Source of the DNA: Talaromyces rugulosus
Lineage: Eukaryota; Ascomycota; Eurotiomycetes; Eurotiales; Trichocomaceae
Direction: 5' to 3'
Assembly (NCBI RefSeq): GCF_013368755.1
Contig: NC_049565.1
Span: 4,588,001-4,652,000, forward strand
Length of the DNA: 64,000 bases
In this document: in pieces, positions 1 through 15,000 of the stretch
How the letters are laid out: the number at the start of each line of letters is the position of its first letter
How positions within the stretch are numbered: position 1 is the stretch's first letter
The notes under the pieces: model-generated
Database searches by the model: none
What the model was told of the DNA's origin: nothing
The model's input: the letters and a program-made list of their open reading frames with translations, nothing else
Translations under genes and position numbers: made by a program

Positions 1-3000
1 TGAAGCCTCCACTTATGAGAATATTCGAACATGGGCCGAACATCTGGACCTTATTGTCTGTTACGGACCTGCTGAGTGCTCAGTATATTGCTCAGCAAAT
101 CCACCCGCGACGCTGCAAAGCAATCCCGCTATTCTTGGGAAGGCCGTAGGAGCTCTTATTTGGCTTGTGGATCCACAAAATCACAACAGACTGAGTCCGA
201 TAGGCTGTGTCGGCGAGCTCGTTGTTCAGGGTCCAACGGTTGCCAGAGGCTATCTCAACGACCCCGAGAAAACCGCCGCTTCATTTGTCGACAGCCCAGC
301 GTGGCTACCTAAGGGGTTTTCGGAAAATCACCGTCGAATTTACAAGACAGGAGACCTTGCACGCTACAACCCCGACGGATCTCTAAGCTTTGTGGCACGT
401 AAAGACACGCAAGTCAAAGTGCGCGGTCAGCGAGTTGAATTGGCAGAAATTGAAGTTCATCTTTCGCATAGTCCGGAGATCAAACATGCGATGTTATCGG
501 TTCCGACAGAAGGTAGCTACAAAGGGCGCCTTGTGTGTATCTTATCTTTCCAAGGTCTGTCTCCTACAGCAGGGGACCTCAGCGAAAGCGAAATTCAGCT
601 AGTAGATGATTCAGACAAGGAAAAAGCAGCAGATTTGATATCAACTATCCAAGAAAGACTCACAGAGAAGCTCCCTCCTTACATGATCCCAGCCGTATGG
701 GTTGTGATGAAAAACATTGTCTTAAATGCTTCAGGAAAGATGGATCGCAAACGTGTCAAGGGCTGGTTGGAAGATGTTGATGAGTTCAGCTACCGCTTTA
801 TTGCTGATATCGCCAACGCCAGAGTTGCGGCAGATCGACCTACAACTGACGTTGAGAAAAAGATTCAGCTGGCGTTCAGCAACACCTTGAACCTTTCAAT
901 TGATAATATTGGCCTCGAAACATCTTTCCTCGTTCTGGGTGGCGATTCTATTTCCGCCATGCAGGTCATGTCCCGCCTACGCTCTGAGAATGTCATTGTT
1001 GGTGTACAGGACATATTAAGGCATAAAACCACATCTGCTATCGCAAAGCGCGCCCAGGTTGATAAAACGCCCCTCAAACGCGATATTGGGGCCAAACCAG
1101 AAATTCTGGAAGAGTATTTTGAACTGGCTCCAATTCAAAAACTCTTCTTCGAAATGCAACCGCTCGGACAAAACCACTTCAATCAGAGCTTTGTTTTGAA
1201 GTTAGCACATGATATATCCACCACTACCCTGGAAAATGCCCTTAAAGCTATTTTACAGCGTCACTCCATGCTTCGCTCCCGATATACCAATATCGATGGA
1301 GTATGGCGTCAAAAGATAACGGCAGATATTGACGGGTCTCTTCTACTCGCTCCTACTCAACGATTCTCAAGTCGTGAACTCATGCTCGAGGAGTTTGCCA
1401 GACTCCAAAGGTCACTTGATATTGAGAAGGGGCCCGTTCTTGTCGCAGAAAAGTGTTGCGTAGCGGACAAAAATTACCTTTTCATCGCTATACATCATCT
1501 TGCTGTGGATCTTGTCTCGTGGCGAATAATTATTCAGGACCTCGAAGATATTATTGTTTTCGGTAAATTCACCTATCAGCCGTCGATCAGCTTTCAAACA
1601 TGGGCAAATATGCAACGTGAATATGCTTCAAGCTCGTTAACTGAAAATTTCACTGCTGTTAATGTCTATCCCGCGGACTTCGCATACTGGGATATGGCAG
1701 TGGGGAAGTCAAATACCTGGGGTGATATCACTGAATCCTCATTTACTCTAGATGAGAAAACTACGGCCCTCTTGTTAAGTGACTGTCACCGTGCGCTTAG
1801 GACTCAACCCATCGATGTGATGATTTCCGCTTTGATTTTCTCTTTCCAAAAAGCCTTCGCAGATAGGAAGGTTCCATCAGTATTTCTAGAGGGACATGGT
1901 CGTGAGCCGTGGACTTCTGATGTTGATATTTCTCGAACTGTGGGATGGTTTACAACCATGTACCCCGTGAGCGTCGAGACCAATACGACTACACCGAAGT
2001 GGTTGGATACCGTTAAGCGGGTTAAAGATAACCGCCAGAGCGTTCCTAACAACGGATGGCCATATTTTACTTCACGGTTGCTGAAGACTAGTTCGTCTCA
2101 ACCTGTTGATGACTCCAAAATCGAGATCCTTTTCAACTATTCCGGTCTCTATCAGCAACTCCACAGATCCGACGCACTCCTTCAAGATACTGGCATATCT
2201 GGCACCCAGTGTGGCGAAATCAGCCCAGTAATGGAACGCTACTCTTTGTTTGAAATCACCGCATCTGTTGTTGATCAAGGAAAAATGAAATTTTCTTTTG
2301 AATATAACAAAAACATGACCCATCAAGTGAAAATTGATTCGTGGATCAAATTATGTGGTCAAATTCTTGGATCCGGTATCAACCAGCTCCTGACAGAACA
2401 TGAGACCGCTACACTCACAGACTTCCCAATGCTACCATTATCTTCATACTCTGAGCTCGACAAGTTAACTGGAACAGTATTACCAGCTGCAGGGGTCCAG
2501 AGCCTCGATCAGGTGGAAACTATCTGTCCGTGCTCACCTATGCAATTGAGTATCCTATTCGCTCAACTGAACTCTCCGGGTGACTATGAGTTCTACACTA
2601 TCCTTGAAGCCAGTTGTTCTTTAGACACTGAAAAATTCGATGCACAGAAGTTACTGGAAAGCTGGCAGCAGGTTATAGATCGCCATTCCGCCTTGAGAAC
2701 AATTTTTATTCAAAGCGTTGTTAATGGTGGGTCATACGACCAGCTTGTTTTGAAGCATATACCAGCTCTGGTATCTGAAATATACAGCGACGACCCAGTG
2801 GAACATTTACGAAACAGGACGCCTGTCACTATATTCGACGGCAAGGTTGCACATCAACTCACAATCTGCCACACTAGCATTGGTCGCGTGTTTTGCAAAC
2901 TGGAACTAAACCATGCCCTCATTGATGGGACCTCTATGGCTATTATATTGAGAGATCTAAAAAGGGCATATAGCGGCAAACTTGAAGCGACCATGCCAGC

Positions 3001-6000
3001 GCTTCCATACTCTGACTTCGTAGCATATTTGCAACAAGGTAGGAAGCAGGAGTCAATTGATTATTGGAGGAATCATCTGCAAGGCGTCCAGCCATGCCGA
3101 TTCCCTGTCCTTGACGATGGTCGAACACGGGCTTCCGCTCTTCAGTCTGTGGATGTTCAACTCCCTAGCCTGACTCGAGATCTTCTCGTCACTTTCTCGG
3201 ACCAATATGGGCTCACTGTTGCTAATGTTATTCAAATGGCATGGGCATTAGTTCTACGTATATTTACTGGAACTGACTCTGTGTGTTATGGTTATTTAAC
3301 TTCCGGTCGAGATGCTCCACTAAGTGATATCGAAAACGCCGTCGGTCCTTATATCCACATGTTGGTCTGCCGTCAAATTTTTGAGGCGAATGACTCTACA
3401 TTGAAGGCCTTAAAAATTATGCAGGAAGACTTCTTGCAAGGGATGCCCCATCAATATGTATCTCTTAGTGAGATCCAAAGCGCCCTCGGACTTACCGGCC
3501 AGAAGCTGTTCAATACTGCCATGTCGTTCCAGCGATATCCAAAGACAGAAAAAGAGACTCTTTCTCTAGAAGCAGTTTACGATTTTGATCCAACTGAGGT
3601 AAACTCATTTATACGATCAGTGAGATATTACAAGTTTATACTAATGGTCTATTAGTTTGATATAACCGTCAATGTTGCAACGAGCGATGATGACGGGCTC
3701 AGAGTTGATCTTACCTATTGGACATCGAAACTGTCTCCTGATAATGCGACAAATGTTGCACACACTCTTAGCACCATCATTTCTTCTTTGTTCGCAAACC
3801 CCGAAACTTTGATCTCAGAGGTTAACTCTCTCAGCAAACAAGATAAACATCATCTCCGAAAGTGGAACTCTAATATTCCCACTGCTATTGATCGCTGCAT
3901 GCACGATGTCATCAGTCAGAGAGCGCAAGAACGCCCAGATGCTCCCGCTCTCGAATCATGGGAAGCGATACTTACTTACGATCAGCTAGATAAAGCATCA
4001 ACTCGTCTCGCGGGACTTTTTGCTTCATTTGGTATCCAACCTGACGATTGCATACCATTATGCTTTGAGAAATCCATATACACAATAGTTTCTATGGTCG
4101 CTGTTCTCAAAGCAGGCGGGGCTTTTGTACTGCTTGATCCGAAATTCCCTGATAGTCGCCTTAACGGTATCCTGGGTGACATCAACGCAAGATTTATAAT
4201 TGCATCTCCACAAACCGAGGGCCGGTGTAAGCACCTGTTGGAGCAAGTCGTTGTGGTCTCACCTACAATAATCGACAGCCTTCCGGATCATATCATTTCA
4301 AAAATCAATCTAGCCAGCCCCGATAACATAATGTATGTTCAATTCACATCTGGCAGCACAGGCAAACCAAAAGGAGCAGTTGTGCATCATCGGGCTGCAT
4401 GCTCCTCTATCGAGTACCACGGAAAAGTCATGCGATATGGCCCAAATTCAAGAGCTTACCAATTTTCCTCCTACACCTTTGATGCTATCATCTTGGAGGC
4501 GTTCACAACGTTGTATCACGGCGGCTGTGTTTGTGTGCCCTCTGAAGAGGCTCGAATGAGCAGGATGGTTGAGTCAATGAGAGAACTCAACGTCAATATT
4601 ATGTTTATGACACCCACTCTAGCTCGTCTTTTCAAGCCTGAAGATGTTCCCTCTTTAGAAACATTGATGTTAGGCGGTGAGCCTATCTCTCAGGATTGTA
4701 TCCAGACATGGGGCGATAAAGTCCACTTAATTGGTGGGTATGGGCCCGCTGAGTGCTGTGTATACTGCTGCTACAACCCACTCAGTGAAACAAAGCTCCG
4801 ACCCGAGGTCATTGGCTATCAAGTCGGCTCTGCGCTATGGATCGTTGACGCTGAAAATCACAACAAGCTTCTGTCCGTCGGTGCTGTTGGTGAGCTAATT
4901 ATCCAGGGTCCAATTGTTGGTCGATGTTATTTGAATGATGAAGTTCGAACAAAAGCAACTTACATCCCCAGCCCGCCATGGATGCAAGAATATCACCCGG
5001 GGGAACATCAACTTTATAAAACCGGAGATTTGGCCCGTCATAACTCCGATGGCACACTGACGATAATCGGCCGAAAAGATAGCCAAGTCAAAGTCCGGGG
5101 CCAACGTGTCGAGCTTGGGGAGATTGAACACAGTCTGAAAGCGTCCCCAGAAGTTATCCAGGCGTCTGTTGTTTTCCCTAAGACCGGTCCGAGTAAAGAT
5201 CGGTTAGTTGCCGTGATGACTTTGCTCAATATTGCGGATAAAACATCCAAACTTGGGGAGTTACGATTGCTCACGGGAGAGGTGAAAGAGCGGGCCCGGC
5301 ACATCATCACATCTCTTCGAAAGGATCTAGAAGAAAAACTCCCTTTTTACATGGTTCCTTCCATTCTTGTCGCTGTCGAAAAGCTACCTCTGCAGGCATC
5401 GGGTAAGACAGATACACGCTCGGTGAAGAGTTGGGTCGAAAAGTTGGACGAGGAGACGTATCATCAGATCTTGGATATAGAGGACTCGGCAGGTCCTATT
5501 GAACCTAGCAACGAAGTCGAGGCTGCAATTCAGCTGACATTTGCAAGCATCTTGGGTCTGCAACAAAAGCAAGTAATGCTTGATAGGTCTTTTATCAGCC
5601 TTGGCGGAGATTCCATTTCGGCTATGAAAGTCATGGCTACTTTACAGAAGGCCGAAATACCATTAACTATCAAAGACATTTTGCGAGGTGGATCAATCTC
5701 AAAGATTGCACAGGCTTTTACTCAGGGTCAAAACCATAATGGGCCCAGAATTGAACGAGGCAGTGAATGGTTTGGACTCTCTCCGATTCAATCGGCATTG
5801 ATGAGTCAATTCTCCGGGCCCGGTGCTAGCAGCAATATAACGGATGCTATTCATACCTTTACCGACAACATGATGGTGTCATTGAAAATAAGGGTAGAAG
5901 AATCTGAAATACGGACGGCATTCAATAACCTTGCAACACGCCACGCCATACTCCGCACACGCTTCAACATCAAGCCTCGAGGACAATTGGCACAGACTAT

Positions 6001-9000
6001 ATCTCCCAATGCCATGAACAGCATTATATTTGACATAACTCATGAATTTGATGGGTCAGACATTACTTCAATTGTGTCGTCCACCACAAAGAAGGTCAAT
6101 ATCTTTGCCGGTCCAGTTTTTGGGGCTCATTTGATCTTCCGTAAAAATCACGCGACCTTGCTATTCCTTGTGGCACACCGACTCATTGTTGATTCCACAT
6201 CATGGACCGTTATTTTAGAAGATCTTGAAAGGTATCTAAGAGGTGAAACTCCCCCAGAGGTGTCCAACCCTGTCCGGGAGTTGTACAATGCTCAAGCGAC
6301 TCTTCTTGCTCCAGATCTTGAGCCACAATCTGTTATTGGGCTCCCAGAGACGCCATACGGAAATAATACAGCTGATCCTCTCCCTGGGAAATATGCGAAA
6401 CGTGAATCATTCATTGTCACTCCTGCTGCCACGGAAGCCCTTCTCGGGCCGGCCAACTCGGCGTTTGGAACAGATGCAGTAGACCTGTTCTTGTCCGCTT
6501 TGTTGGCTTCTTTCGGAATTATTTTCCCGGAGCGCAACCTTCCCTCTACTCTGACAGAAAACCATCGACGTTCCTTTTCCAAAGAGGGCGGCTACCCATC
6601 TCTTGTGGGAGCTTTCACCGTTCCATACACTTTCGTTTCCTTAGAGAACCGCAAAATGGAGGTTTTTGATATCATTAGGCAAGTGAAAGACTACAGTCGC
6701 CACCATATCCGCGAGCCTCGAAATCAGATCTCTCCAACAAATTCTTATTCAGTACCTGAAATTGTTTTGAAATATTTGCCAGATACCGACAAATCGGTCT
6801 ATGACAGGTCTCTGTTTACAAGGGAGCGATTTTCTACCGGACTCTCTAAATCAGATATTCTTCCTCCTGGTATCATCGTGATAGATATTCAGGCAATTTC
6901 CAAAACTCTTGAGGTAGCATTTTACTACGATGATGGCAACAGTCAGAGGGAGCGTATCTCTCAATGGGCCAGCGCTTTTCAGGATCAACTTCAGCACCTC
7001 GCTGATAAATTAATATCCGCTTCACTCACTAAGACGCTTTCTGATTACCCCTTGCTTCCGATGACATACGACGATCTTGATATGCTATTGCACAACAGAT
7101 TACCGGAGATAGGGCTGGACCTAGGAAACATCGAGGATATCTATCCGTGCTCACCACTTCAAGAAGGCTTACTTCTCGCTCAAACAAAGGGCACAGGTAG
7201 CTATAACACGTACATATACCGAGAAGTAACTCCTCGTGATGGATCTTCTGGCGAAATTAGCATTGAGCGTCTTGTCACTGCCTGGAAGACCGTTGTCAAC
7301 CGGCATCAGATTTTGCGAACGATCTTCATACAGGGTGTGAATGAGGCGGCTACTTTCGCTCAGGTAGTCTTACATCATGTGGACGTTACACCTCTTGTTT
7401 TAAGTCATTCGGATGGCATTCGACAGCTCAAAAAGACACCACCCACCGTTTTCCAAAATGCGGAACCATGGCACAATCTTGTAATTTGTCAAGATTTTTC
7501 TGGAAAGACTTTCTGTCGAATTGACATTCACCACACCTTATTCGATGCGACGTCTGTGGAAACATTATTCAGAGAACTATCGGAGGCTTATGAAAGAGAG
7601 AAAATCGCAGGTTCCGCTCCGCTCTACGGTAACTACATTTCCTATCTGAAGGCACAGCAACCAGGTGCGGCTCTCTCCTATTGGAAAGACTTCCTTCAAG
7701 GCGCTGAGCCATGCGACTTTCCAACGATTAACGAACAATCCAATAACCATCGGGAAACTTTGTCAGTCGAATTTGAAGTTCCTGGATTTAGCAACATTCA
7801 GTCACTTTCGTCTCGGAGCAATGTTACCATATCCACCATTCTGCAAATTGCCTGGGCCTTAGTTCTCCGCCACTATACGGGAAACGAAGACATTTGTTTC
7901 GGCTTCCTTTCTAATGGACGAGACATTGCGGTACACGATATTGACAACCTCATAGGCCCTTTAATAAACATGCTAGTGTGTCGGATCAATTTGGGGCCTG
8001 ATGCTAATATCAACGATATCCTCAACAACACTCAAGATAATTTCTTGAATAGTCTAACGCATCAGCATTCTTCATTGGCCGAAATATACCATTCTCTCGG
8101 TCTTAACGGCAAGGCATTATTCAATACGTCACTTTCCTTCGTGAATGACACTTTTGAAGAGGATTCCAAGAGCCAGCCAGCCATTGGGTTCAAAAATGTG
8201 GGTGGGCATGGTTCAACTGAGGTCAGTGTTCTCTCACCGAGTTATTCTCTTATAACCGTTTTCTGGTAACTCCATTGGACTAACTTTCTTCCAGTACGAT
8301 ATAGCAGTCAACGTTGCTGTTTCCAAGGGGACTATGGAGGTGGTATTTACCTACTGGTCATCAGTTCTCTCAGTTCATCAAGCAAATCATGTGGCGGAAG
8401 CATTTATTAAGTCAATCAACAACTTGGTAAATATGCCGGACCAGACGACTGTGAAACAGATTGACTTTGCAAGTGAGTTAATGTATAATGAACTGCAAAC
8501 GTGGCACTCAAAACCTTTGCATCCCGTTTACGACTGCGTCCACGATCTTTTCAGACACGCTGCATCAAGATATCCGGAGCATATGGCAATCTGCTCCGTT
8601 GAAGGGAACTTCACCTACAAAGAACTGGACAATTTAACAAACCGCTTTTCATATATGTTGAAAAAGCTAGGTGTTGGTCCTGAGGTTCTGGTGCCTGTAT
8701 GCTTTCAGAAGTCACCATGGACGATCATTTCGATGCTCAGCATCTTGAAGGCTGGGGGTGCTTGTGTTCCACTTGACCCTTCCCATCCCGATAATCGAAT
8801 TCAAGGAGTTGTCTCAAACTGCAAGGCCAATATCATTCTATCTGCGCCAAGATATGCCTCTCGATTTGCCACAGTGGTCGAGAAAGTTATTTCAGTCGAT
8901 TCCTCGTTTGTTGAATCCCTTCAGAAGGTAGATTACAATTACGAGAAATCCAACGTCAGTCCAGAAAATGCCGCGTTTATCGTTTTCACTTCAGGAAGCA

Positions 9001-12000
9001 CTGGAACTCCAAAAGGAATCGTCCTCGAGCACAAGGGCCTCTGTACTATGTTTTTAGCCAATGCTCCCGTTGTTGGAATTGGTCCCAGTACACGCACATT
9101 CCAATATGCAGCCTACACATTTGATGTTAGCATCGCCGAAACATATATCACGCTAACTCACGGAGGTTGTGTATGCGTTCCTACTGAAGAAGAACGTATG
9201 AATGACATTGAAGGGTCTATCAGTCGCATGGAAGTCAACTGGACCTTCCTCACGCCCTCCGTCGCCTCTCTCCTCCACCCGAACGATGTTCCAACTCTAA
9301 AGACATTAACCCTTGGAGGTGAGGCCATAGCTCGTGATCTTCATAGTCGTTGGGCAAGCCGTGTGCGTCTAATCAACAGTTATGGCCCGGCTGAATGTTC
9401 CATCTGGACTAGCAACAACCAACTATTTGCCGACAGCTCTTGCGGAGACATTGGCGATGGTGTTAACTGCCACTTGTGGGTTACTGAGCCCAATGATCAC
9501 AATAAGCTTGTTCCCATTGGCTGTGTGGGAGAGCTTGTTGTACAAGGGCCTAACCTAGCCCGGGGGTATCTAAACGATAGGGAAAAAACCGATGCTGCAT
9601 ACATCGATAGCCCTTCGTGGCTCCGAGGCAGTAACACGGTCCGCGAAGGAGAACATCGAGTTTATAAGACCGGAGATCTAGTGCGTCAACGGGCAGATGG
9701 AAATATGGAGTTTGTTGGGCGCAAAGACACTCAGGTAAAATTCCACGGGCAGAGAATCGAGATCGGAGAGGTAGAGTATCAACTACGTGCTCGACTTCCA
9801 TCCAATGCCGAGGTTGCTATGGAAATGATCAAGCCATCGAGCCAGAACAGCCGTCAAATACTAGCTGCGTTTATTTGTGTTGGCAATGAGGAAAATCAAA
9901 ATACGACTATCACGACTCTCGTCAACGCGTCAACATCCACAGACGAAGGTGACTTCTTGCAAGAACCAACAGACAAATTCAAAGAGATTATCAGCACTTT
10001 GGAAGTCTCACTTTCTGAGTCGTTGCCCGTCTATATGATTCCGTCTCTATTTGTCAACGTGAGATGGATTCCGAAGAACACATCCATGAAAATTGATCGA
10101 AAAGCGCTACGCCTAAGGGGAGAGGCTCTTTCAATCGAAGAAATATCATCTTACTCGTTCGTGTCTGGAGAGAAATCAGCACCTACAACACCGGCAGAAA
10201 CGAAGCTACATCAACTGTGGACCGAGGTTTTGAAACTCTCTGGCAGTGCTATTGGTATCGATGATAACTTCTTCCGTGTGGGTGGCGACTCTGTTGCAGC
10301 CATGCAACTCGTCACAGCTGCTCGAAAGGCTGGCCTTTCCTTGTCAGTAATGGATATTTTCCAAAATACAACTTTACGAGACATGGCTTTAGCTGCGAAA
10401 TTTGACCAAAAGCAAGACTTCTCGGCTGAGCTTAACATCGAACCTTTCAGCCTACTTCATGAGTCCGATGTCGAGAGTATTGTCGAGGCCAACGCCAAAA
10501 GATTGCATCTCACTCGCGAGCAAGTTCAGGACATCTACCCTTGCACACCACTTCAAGAAGGGCTCATGTCTCTTACTATGAGAGATCAGGGTCTTTATAC
10601 TTTACAAGCTGTATTTTCGATTCCGTCCCAAATACAACTCGATCGGTTCCGCTCCGCATGGGATGAATTAGTCGAAGATTTAGAGATTCTTCGCACTCGC
10701 CTTGTTGACTATGAGCATCGGGGGATGTATCAAGTTGTTATGAATCCTGCGGCAGACAAAATACAATGGAACTATGCAAATAGCCTTCAAGCATATTTGC
10801 GGGAAGATCGCAAGGTGCCTTTCGATTACGGAAAGCCTTTGGCACGCTACGCAATAGTAACAGAAGAATCCTCTTCTTACTTCGTGTGGACCGCTCATCA
10901 CTCTATTTACGACGGCTGGTCTTTGACAATGATGCTTGATCTTCTGAGCAAAAAGTACAACCAGGACCAATCCCCCAAAAGACCTCCCTTTAAGAATTTT
11001 ATAAAGTGGATGATGGGACTGAATGAAGCAGCCACTAGAGACTTCTGGATGTCAACTTTCTCTAACAGTACAGCTCCATCGTTTCCATCTATGCCTCGCG
11101 GTTATAGACCAAAAGCAACGGAAATCGTGACAAAGTCAATCAGAATTCCGCAGAGATCGAATACAGCGATAACCTTGCCCACTATCATACGCACGGCATG
11201 GGCTTTGAATGTTTCTCGTTATACAGGCTCTGATGATGTCGTTTTTGGAATGACTCAAAGCGGACGCAACGCTCCTGTTCCAGGCGTTACCGATATCGTT
11301 GCACCTTTAATCACGACCGTGCCAGTCCGGGTGACATTCGACAAACAGCAATCGATTGACGCACTTCTAAAAGAAGTTCAGAAGGCGTCGATCGAAATGA
11401 TTCCGCATGAGCACGCAGGTCTTCAAAACATCAGTAGATTCAGCCTACAATGTCAAACGGCATGCAAATTTCAAAATCTTCTGGTCATTCAACCGCATCA
11501 AGAGACTGGAACGGATCCTCTTAATATGGAACAAATTCCAGTTACTGATCTTGACATCCCTGCGTTCGCCATTGTTATTGAATGCGATATATTAGATGGG
11601 GAAATCATGGTGAGGGCCGGCTACGACCCAGACATTGTTTCACCGGCCCAGATGAGCAATATACTCTCACAATTCGGCCATATCACAACGATACTATGTC
11701 AAGAAACAAATGGTACTGGGAATAATTTGAGAAGCCTACCGTTGCTCGCCGAGAATGATCAACGACAATTGCAATCATGGAATCAGTCACATGACGAACG
11801 TGTCGATAGATGCGCCCATGACATGATTCGCGAGCGAGTATTGACTCAGCCCGATGCGCTTGCAATTGATGCGCCAGATGGAAAATTTACTTACAAACAG
11901 CTTGATGATCTTTCAACTCAATTGGCTTATTTGCTCGTCGAGACTGGAGTTGGAGCAGATGACATTGTGCCTCTATTCTTCGATAAATCCGCTTGGGCTA

Positions 12001-15000
12001 TCGTTTCTATACTTGGGGTCATGAAGAGCGGTGCAGCATTCGTTTTCTTAGACCCAAGTCATCCCCTGGACAGACTTGAGTATATTACCCAGTCTATTAA
12101 GGCAAGATTTGTCATAACAAGTCCAAAACTTAAGAAAGCGTGGAAACTCGATCTCCCGGCTATCACAGTCTCGTCGTCATTTTTCAGCTCACGTCCTCAC
12201 CATTCTTCCAACCCTATTACCAATGTGACGCCTCGCAGTACTCTTTACGTCATTTTTACGTCTGGAAGCACTGGGAGACCTAAAGGCTGTGTTATTGAGC
12301 ATTCGTCTTTCCTCACAGGCGCTTTCCACCACGGTCAATGCTCCAATCTCACGCCGAAGAGCCGTGTGTTGCAGATGGCACCTTACACATTTGATGTCAG
12401 CATATTGGAGACACTTACTGGACTACTCTTCGGGTCTTGCATCTGTCTACCAGGAGATAGGCATAAAGGGGTGTCCGTTGCTGAAGTAATTAATGACCTA
12501 AACATCACATGGAGCTTCTTAACACCATCGGTGGCGCGCACCATTTCTCCGAAAAGTGTTCCCTCACTTGAAGTGCTCATTCTTGGAGGTGAATCATTGT
12601 CTCGAATTGACATTGAAACCTGGGCTGGCAAACTTCTTCTCATTAATGGATACGGACCCAGCGAATGCTCGATTGCCGTGGCTGCCAACAGAGAAATAAC
12701 ACAAAACACCGACGCCTCAAATATCGGTTTTAAGATGGGCTGCAACTGTTGGGTGGTGTCCTCCGAAGACCATGATATCCTACTACCTATCGGAGCTGTG
12801 GGCGAATTGCTCGTCGAAGGCTCTATCCTTTCTCGCGGATATCTAAACGAACCAGAGAAAACGGCTGCTGTATTCATTGAAAACCCGACATGGACCCTCT
12901 CGCAACAGGGATACAGTGAAAATCGTCGTTTTTACAAGACGGGTGACCTGGTCTATTTCAATTCTGACGGCACGATACATTTCATTGGAAGGAAAGATAC
13001 TCAAGTCAAGTTACGTGGACAGCGTATTGAGATCGGCGAAATCGAGCACCATGCGAGCGTCTATCCTGCAGTTAAGCATGCAATGGTGGCTCTCCCTCGA
13101 TCAGGAAAACTTAAAGACAGTCTTGTCGCAATTTTCTCTTTGAAAGAACGCACATTCAACAGCAACGATAACGAGAGCCCCGACGATCTACGACCTCTCC
13201 AAGGGCCGAGTCTAGATGACATCAATAAGAACCTCCCAGGCCTAAGAAACAGTTTATCTCAGCGCCTCCCGCCCTATATGGTACCTACACATTTTATTGG
13301 GGTGGAAGAACTCCCTCTACTTCCGTCTGGGAAAATCGATCGCACCAAGATCACTAAGTGGTTGGAGACTATGAACAACAAGACTCACGAGGTGGTTGCC
13401 ACCCAAAGTGGAAGCCTAGCTAGTCATGCAGCTGGCCTAATTGAAGAATCAAACGCTATTGCCATAGCCATCTCACAAAAGGTCACGCATCTACTTGCCG
13501 GGACTGATGAAGAGTACGCGGAGACAATCCGCAACCGCAATATCGGACTATTACAGGCCGGCATGAACTCAATCAGCGTGGTTTCATTGGCGTCATTCAT
13601 AAAACACGAGTTTGGCGTTAAGATTCCCATTGAAGCTCTAATGAACAGTTCTGCCACTGTCGAGGACGTTGCGTCTCTTATTGGAAAAGTTGATGTTCAC
13701 AAAGATACGAAGGTCAACGTTCTTGCAGAAGTGGAATCCGCCTTGGAAGCACTAGAAAGAGAAATCGTGACCAGCTCTCAAACCGAGACACTCGATCTTA
13801 CACCATCAAAGGGTCACCCGTCTAGAGTCTTTCTTACCGGTGCTACGGGCTTCCTTGGCAGTGTAATTCTCCAACAGTTGCTGGATAATCCTCTTGTCAG
13901 TTCGGTTGTTGTCCTTGTTCGTGCCCGCGATAAGAAACATGCCCTGGAACGAATCGTTTCGTCTGCAACACTAGCAAAATGGTGGCGTCCAGATGTTCAC
14001 GCGAAACGTTTAGAAGTCTGGGTTGGCGATCTTTCCAAGCCCCAACTCGGTCTTGGAGAGACCGAATGGCAGCAAATCAGAGGACAAGTGGAGCCCTCAC
14101 AGCGAATTGATGCCATCATCCACAATGGTGCAGCTGTCCACTGGGTAGCAGACTATGCAAGCCTTAAACAAACCAACGTCTCCAGCGTCGTTTCTCTACT
14201 TGGTTCTTTGGCACAAACCTCTAGAGCACCGTCACCACGCTTCACCTTTGTTTCTGGTGGTGAAGTATCTTTGGACGAGGAGGCGGACACTGATGAATCA
14301 GAAATCGTTGAGTCGATGGGAATGGCAACAGGATATGCTCAGACCAAGTTCGTGGCTGATGAAATCGTAAGGCGATTTTCCAAGAAATATCCAACTGCAT
14401 TCTCGTCAATTGTGAAGCCTGGGTTGATCATCGGAACTGCTGAATCGGGAGTTTCGAATGCGGATGACTTTTTCTGGCGCGTGGTGGCAACCGCCGTCGA
14501 TATTCAAGGATACAATGCTGAAGAACCAGAGGCTACTATTTTGCTGGCTGGTGCGCAACAAGTTGCATCTGCAGTTCTTGACACGGCCTTGGCGAGCGAT
14601 ATACCTCCGATCGAAATCCTTGTTAGCCATGGAGTCACCACACGGGACCTATGGGGCATATTGAGCGAAGAATTTGGATATCCAATGCAACCAATGAGCC
14701 CAGATGCATGGCTAGAAAAGATGAAAGCAAACGTACACGCTACAGGTGAGCAGCATCGTCTATGGCCCGTTCTACACTTCCTCGAGGCAACTGGAGGCTA
14801 TCTTGGTCGCCAATTGCCCGCACATTTGGAACAAAGCAAGGATCAAATGGAAGAAGTCAAAGCATCACTACGGAGCAGTATCAGCTATATGCGTCGGATA
14901 GGATATTTCGCTTCTGATTCCAAAGCGGGGGGCAAGCCTGCTGAGTCTGGGTTTACTCGGTCTATCAACACGACCACAAATGGGGTTTCTTCGTTTTCGT

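Noticed and set aside
12383..12877. 164-codon minus-strand open frame inside the NRPS
   Set aside because: It is antisense to a conserved A domain and shows no domain of its own.
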